Positions 7,670 to 9,038 of a stretch of DNA of 9,038 nucleotides are shown here, piece after piece. The stretch spans positions 1-9,038 of the forward strand of contig JAFPPJ010000177.1 in the NCBI GenBank assembly GCA_017410745.1, given 5' to 3'. Origin of the DNA: Oscillospiraceae bacterium (GTDB lineage Bacteria; Bacillota; Clostridia; Oscillospirales; Ruminococcaceae). Every line of letters starts with the position of its first letter. The stretch's first letter is position 1. The translations under genes were made by a program, and so were the position numbers. The notes below the pieces were generated by a model. That model was not told where the DNA came from and searched no databases. It was given only the letters and a program-made list of their open reading frames with translations.

Positions 7670-7718
7670 GGATACAGCTATAACAAGCCTCGGAGTCTCC
7701 CGAGGCTTGTCTGCATCC
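7670..7718. terminator. Intergenic hairpin between convergent genes, possible terminator
   Basis: ACAAGCCTCGG (7683-7693) and CCGAGGCTTGT (7700-7710) are perfect inverted arms around a 6-base loop. Outer arms GGATACAG (7670-7677) and CTGCATCC (7711-7718) extend the stem with one mismatch and a 5-base bulge. It lies after the last plus-strand gene and beyond the end of the minus-strand membrane gene. There is no good T-tract on either side, so a Rho-independent role is only moderately supported. The rest of 7592-7734 shows nothing else recognisable. Confidence 0.5.
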
Positions 7719-7734
7719 TATGATCAATGTTATG

Positions 7735-8217
7735 CTATCGTACGATAAATGTCATTACTGCCGCAAGTATTGCAGACAGAACAGGAGATCCTATCAGTGT
7801 GCCAAACCATTTGAACCAGAGCGTCTTTCCGTAAATATATGGCATAAGATCTTCTGTCCCCTCTATTATCCATGCCTTTGTCTTGCCGACCCAGTACCAG
7901 TCGATGAATATCCTGTCGAACAGCCCCATCATAACGAGTATCACGCATAGCTGCCAGAAGCCTTCAATAAAGCCTTTTGCCCCATTTATCCCGTATACAC
8001 AGAGGAGCGGGAAAACGATCAGGGGTATTATGCTGTAAAGATAGAAATTTCTTGCGCCGCTTTGTATCTTTTCCTTTGTGGTGAGACCGTTTGCGATAAC
8101 TCTTTAATGCACTTCATTTTCATAGAAGTATACCATATTTACAGGCCCGTTTGCTATGTTTATGACGCAGGGTATCAGTAAAAGAAAGCACTCTGCGATC
8201 ACTTCTATTATGATCAT
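7735..8217 (-). pseudogene. Membrane protein gene interrupted by an in-frame TAA
   Basis: Reading down the minus strand from ATG at 8217, 37 codons lead to TAA (8104-8106). The same frame then continues for 122 codons to TAG (7735-7737), giving 160 positions in all. Hydropathy shows about four membrane segments, near positions 3-20, 59-77, 87-105 and 138-158. The sequence flows naturally across the stop (ENEVH-stop-RVIANGLTTKEKI), and a CAA-to-TAA change would explain it. The second half has GFWQLCVILVMMGLFDRIFI and WVGKTKAWIIEGTEDLMPY, which I recall from small uncharacterised Firmicute membrane proteins encoded beside TetR regulators. The ATG shares its A with the tetR stop (TAATG), and AGGAGG (8225-8230) is 7 bases upstream. 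It is either decayed, read through, or a sequencing error. A separate shorter protein restarting near 7944 is possible but would lack the first two segments. Confidence 0.8.
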
Positions 8218-8801
8218 TATTGTTCCTCCTTCATAAAATTGTACATGGTACCGAAGATAAGGTCCACATTTGTCTGAAGCGCTTCTTCAAACATGGTCTC
8301 CCTGTTCTGGTACATACTGTATATTCCCTTAATGAAATTTGCCGGCACACGCATATCCGCATCGCGCTTTATGCCGACGATATGCGGCAAAAGTGCCAGT
8401 ATCCGTTTTTCGGCAGATGCATTTGTGAAATAATCATCATCGTTTATATGCGTTATGCACCATGTCCAGTCATCCCGCCGCAGCCGCAGGAAGAAATTGT
8501 TTTCCGGGCGGAAATAATCGCGGAATACCTCAAGGAACATTTTCAGTTCTATCCTGCCATCGGTGAAGCAGCTTGTGGTCTGTGCATATGCTCTTTCTTC
8601 AAAGTCGCGTATCATTGCAACTACAAAGCTCTCTTTTGAATCGAAGAACTTGTAGAATGTCCCGACCGCAACTCCTGCGGCCTTTGCCACGAGGGCAACG
8701 GTCATTTTTTTCAGCCCCAGTGTCAGTGAAAGTTCAATACCCGATGATATGAGCTTCTGCCTTATTTCAGCCTTTTGCTCATCTGTAAAAGCAGGTGTCA
8801 T
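8217..8801 (-). CDS. TetR/AcrR-family transcriptional regulator
   Basis: 194 residues, the usual length for the family. Residues 10-58 are a TetR-type DNA-binding region: helix 1 EIRQKLISSGIEL, then the helix-turn-helix MTVALVAKAAGVAVGTFYKFF (33-53), with the characteristic GTFYKFFDSKE signature. The C-terminal ligand/dimer domain (about 60-190) is Trp/Phe-rich and diverges, so the ligand cannot be guessed. Start ATG 8801 has AAAGGAG 5 bases upstream (8807-8813). Its stop overlaps the start of the downstream membrane protein gene (TAATG), so one transcript carries both. A promoter and a perfect palindrome directly upstream indicate that it represses itself and the membrane gene. It is convergent to the GTPase cluster, and nothing visible links the two. 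Confidence 0.95.
   Translation of the reverse strand: MTPAFTDEQKAEIRQKLISSGIELSLTLGLKKMTVALVAKAAGVAVGTFYKFFDSKESFVVAMIRDFEERAYAQTTSCFTDGRIELKMFLEVFRDYFRPENNFFLRLRRDDWTWCITHINDDDYFTNASAEKRILALLPHIVGIKRDADMRVPANFIKGIYSMYQNRETMFEEALQTNVDLIFGTMYNFMKEEQ
8225..8230 (-). promoter_or_regulatory. Ribosome binding site AGGAGG for the broken membrane gene
   Basis: AGGAGG on the minus strand lies inside the last codons of tetR, 7 bases before the ATG at 8217. A consensus site for a gene with a nonsense codon suggests that the damage is recent or the gene is still partly used. Confidence 0.7.
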
Positions 8802-8840
8802 ATGTACTCCTTTCTGTGAATATTACATATCATATGTTCA

Positions 8841-8870
8841 TTATGAATATTAGCATATAAATATTCATAA
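8841..8870. promoter_or_regulatory. Probable TetR operator (perfect 11-bp inverted repeat)
   Basis: TTATGAATATT (8841-8851) and AATATTCATAA (8860-8870) are exact inverted arms around AGCATATA. The palindrome covers the spacer and -10 of the tetR promoter, where a bound dimer would block RNA polymerase. Two shorter palindromes follow: TTCATTATGAA (8837-8847) and ACATATCATATGT (8825-8837). The site fits TetR autoregulation by position; binding itself is inferred. Confidence 0.75.
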
Positions 8871-8875
8871 GTCAA
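8847..8875 (-). promoter_or_regulatory. Sigma-70 type promoter of tetR
   Basis: On the minus strand TTGACT (8875-8870) and TAATAT (8852-8847) are separated by exactly 17 bases, close to the TTGACA/TATAAT consensus. Transcription would begin near 8840, giving a leader of about 40 bases before the tetR start at 8801. Confidence 0.8.
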
Positions 8876-8903
8876 GAGTTTACACCAAAATATCACCAAA
8901 TCA

Positions 8904-9038
8904 TCACACAGAACCGACAATCATACCGTCTTCGAACGAGAACGAATCATTGAGTGTGGCACTGGTCGTGCCGTCGTACTCCTTTTGTTTGACACTCACA
9001 GACCCTTCATCGATTCTGATAGTTTTCCTTTCAATTTC
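8904..9038 (-). CDS. C-terminal end of a YDG-motif surface protein (partial)
   Basis: On the minus strand one frame is open from the window edge for 44 codons to TGA at 8904-8906, followed at once by a second TGA (8901-8903). The peptide contains VKQKEYDGTTSATL; K-x-YDGTT-A is the hallmark of YDG/MBG-type domains in large secreted or wall-attached bacterial proteins. Such domains normally continue for another 50 or more residues after the motif, but here the protein ends 17 residues after TT. That suggests a truncated last repeat or a shortened gene. The other two frames downstream do not restore a YDG-like sequence, so a simple frameshift is not evident. No anchor motif such as LPxTG is seen. 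The start and most of the gene lie beyond the window. It ends 29 bases before the -35 of tetR, with no clear terminator between. The family is a motif-level call. Confidence 0.55.
   Translation of the reverse strand, partial: EIERKTIRIDEGSVSVKQKEYDGTTSATLNDSFSFEDGMIVGSV

Noticed and set aside
7735..7944. Independent small gene of 69 codons on the minus strand
   Set aside because: The same frame continues upstream to a well-placed start at 8217 with a single stop between, so it is better read as the end of a broken gene.
8104..8106. Recoded stop or alternative genetic code
   Set aside because: TAA ends tetR and the WG-repeat gene normally, and no recoding signal is visible nearby.
8220..8639. 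Plus-strand open frame of 139 codons opposite tetR
   Set aside because: It lies wholly antisense to a clear TetR-family gene and has no plausible protein features.
1..9038. Transposase, integrase, tRNA or attachment sites
   Set aside because: None was found in reading either strand; no direct evidence of a mobile element boundary in this window.

Overview
The window looks like a chromosomal accessory region of a Clostridia-type Firmicute, perhaps Ruminococcus or another Oscillospiraceae. This is inferred from strong GGAGG-type ribosome binding sites, very heavy use of the ATA isoleucine codon, a SpoVK/CbbX-like AAA+ protein, a WG-repeat lipoprotein and a TetR regulator. No marker gene fixes the taxon.

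Bases 1-7591 hold one plus-strand gene cluster of seven genes. Neighbouring genes overlap or are at most 22 bases apart, so it is almost certainly one operon, and it starts upstream of the window. In order: (1) the C-terminal 511 residues of a tandem-domain AAA+ ATPase; (2) a 204-residue protein with Cys motifs and three membrane segments; (3) a 447-residue P-loop GTPase-like protein; (4) a 282-residue protein whose N-terminus resembles that GTPase but has no Walker A lysine; (5) a 329-residue protein that weakly resembles GTPase-associated protein 1 (GAP1) N-terminal regions; (6) an unrecognised 362-residue protein; (7) a 377-residue WG-repeat lipoprotein. A remodelling ATPase, a membrane zinc-ribbon protein, an active and an apparently inactive GTPase-like protein, and a possible GAP1-like partner together recall the GTPase-centred conflict (defence-like) systems described computationally in bacteria. 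The CbbX-type ATPase and the WG lipoprotein would make this an unusual version. Function is inference; no toxin or nuclease effector is visible.

Bases 7592-7734 are intergenic and hold a perfect 11-bp hairpin between convergent transcription units.

Bases 7735-9038 read on the minus strand. A tetR-family gene (8217-8801) has a near-consensus promoter whose -35/-10 spacer lies inside a perfect 30-bp palindrome, the probable autoregulatory operator. tetR is translationally coupled (TAATG) to a four-segment membrane protein gene that is broken by one in-frame TAA codon (8104-8106). Upstream of tetR, the last 44 codons of another minus-strand gene carry a YDGTT motif typical of YDG-domain surface proteins.
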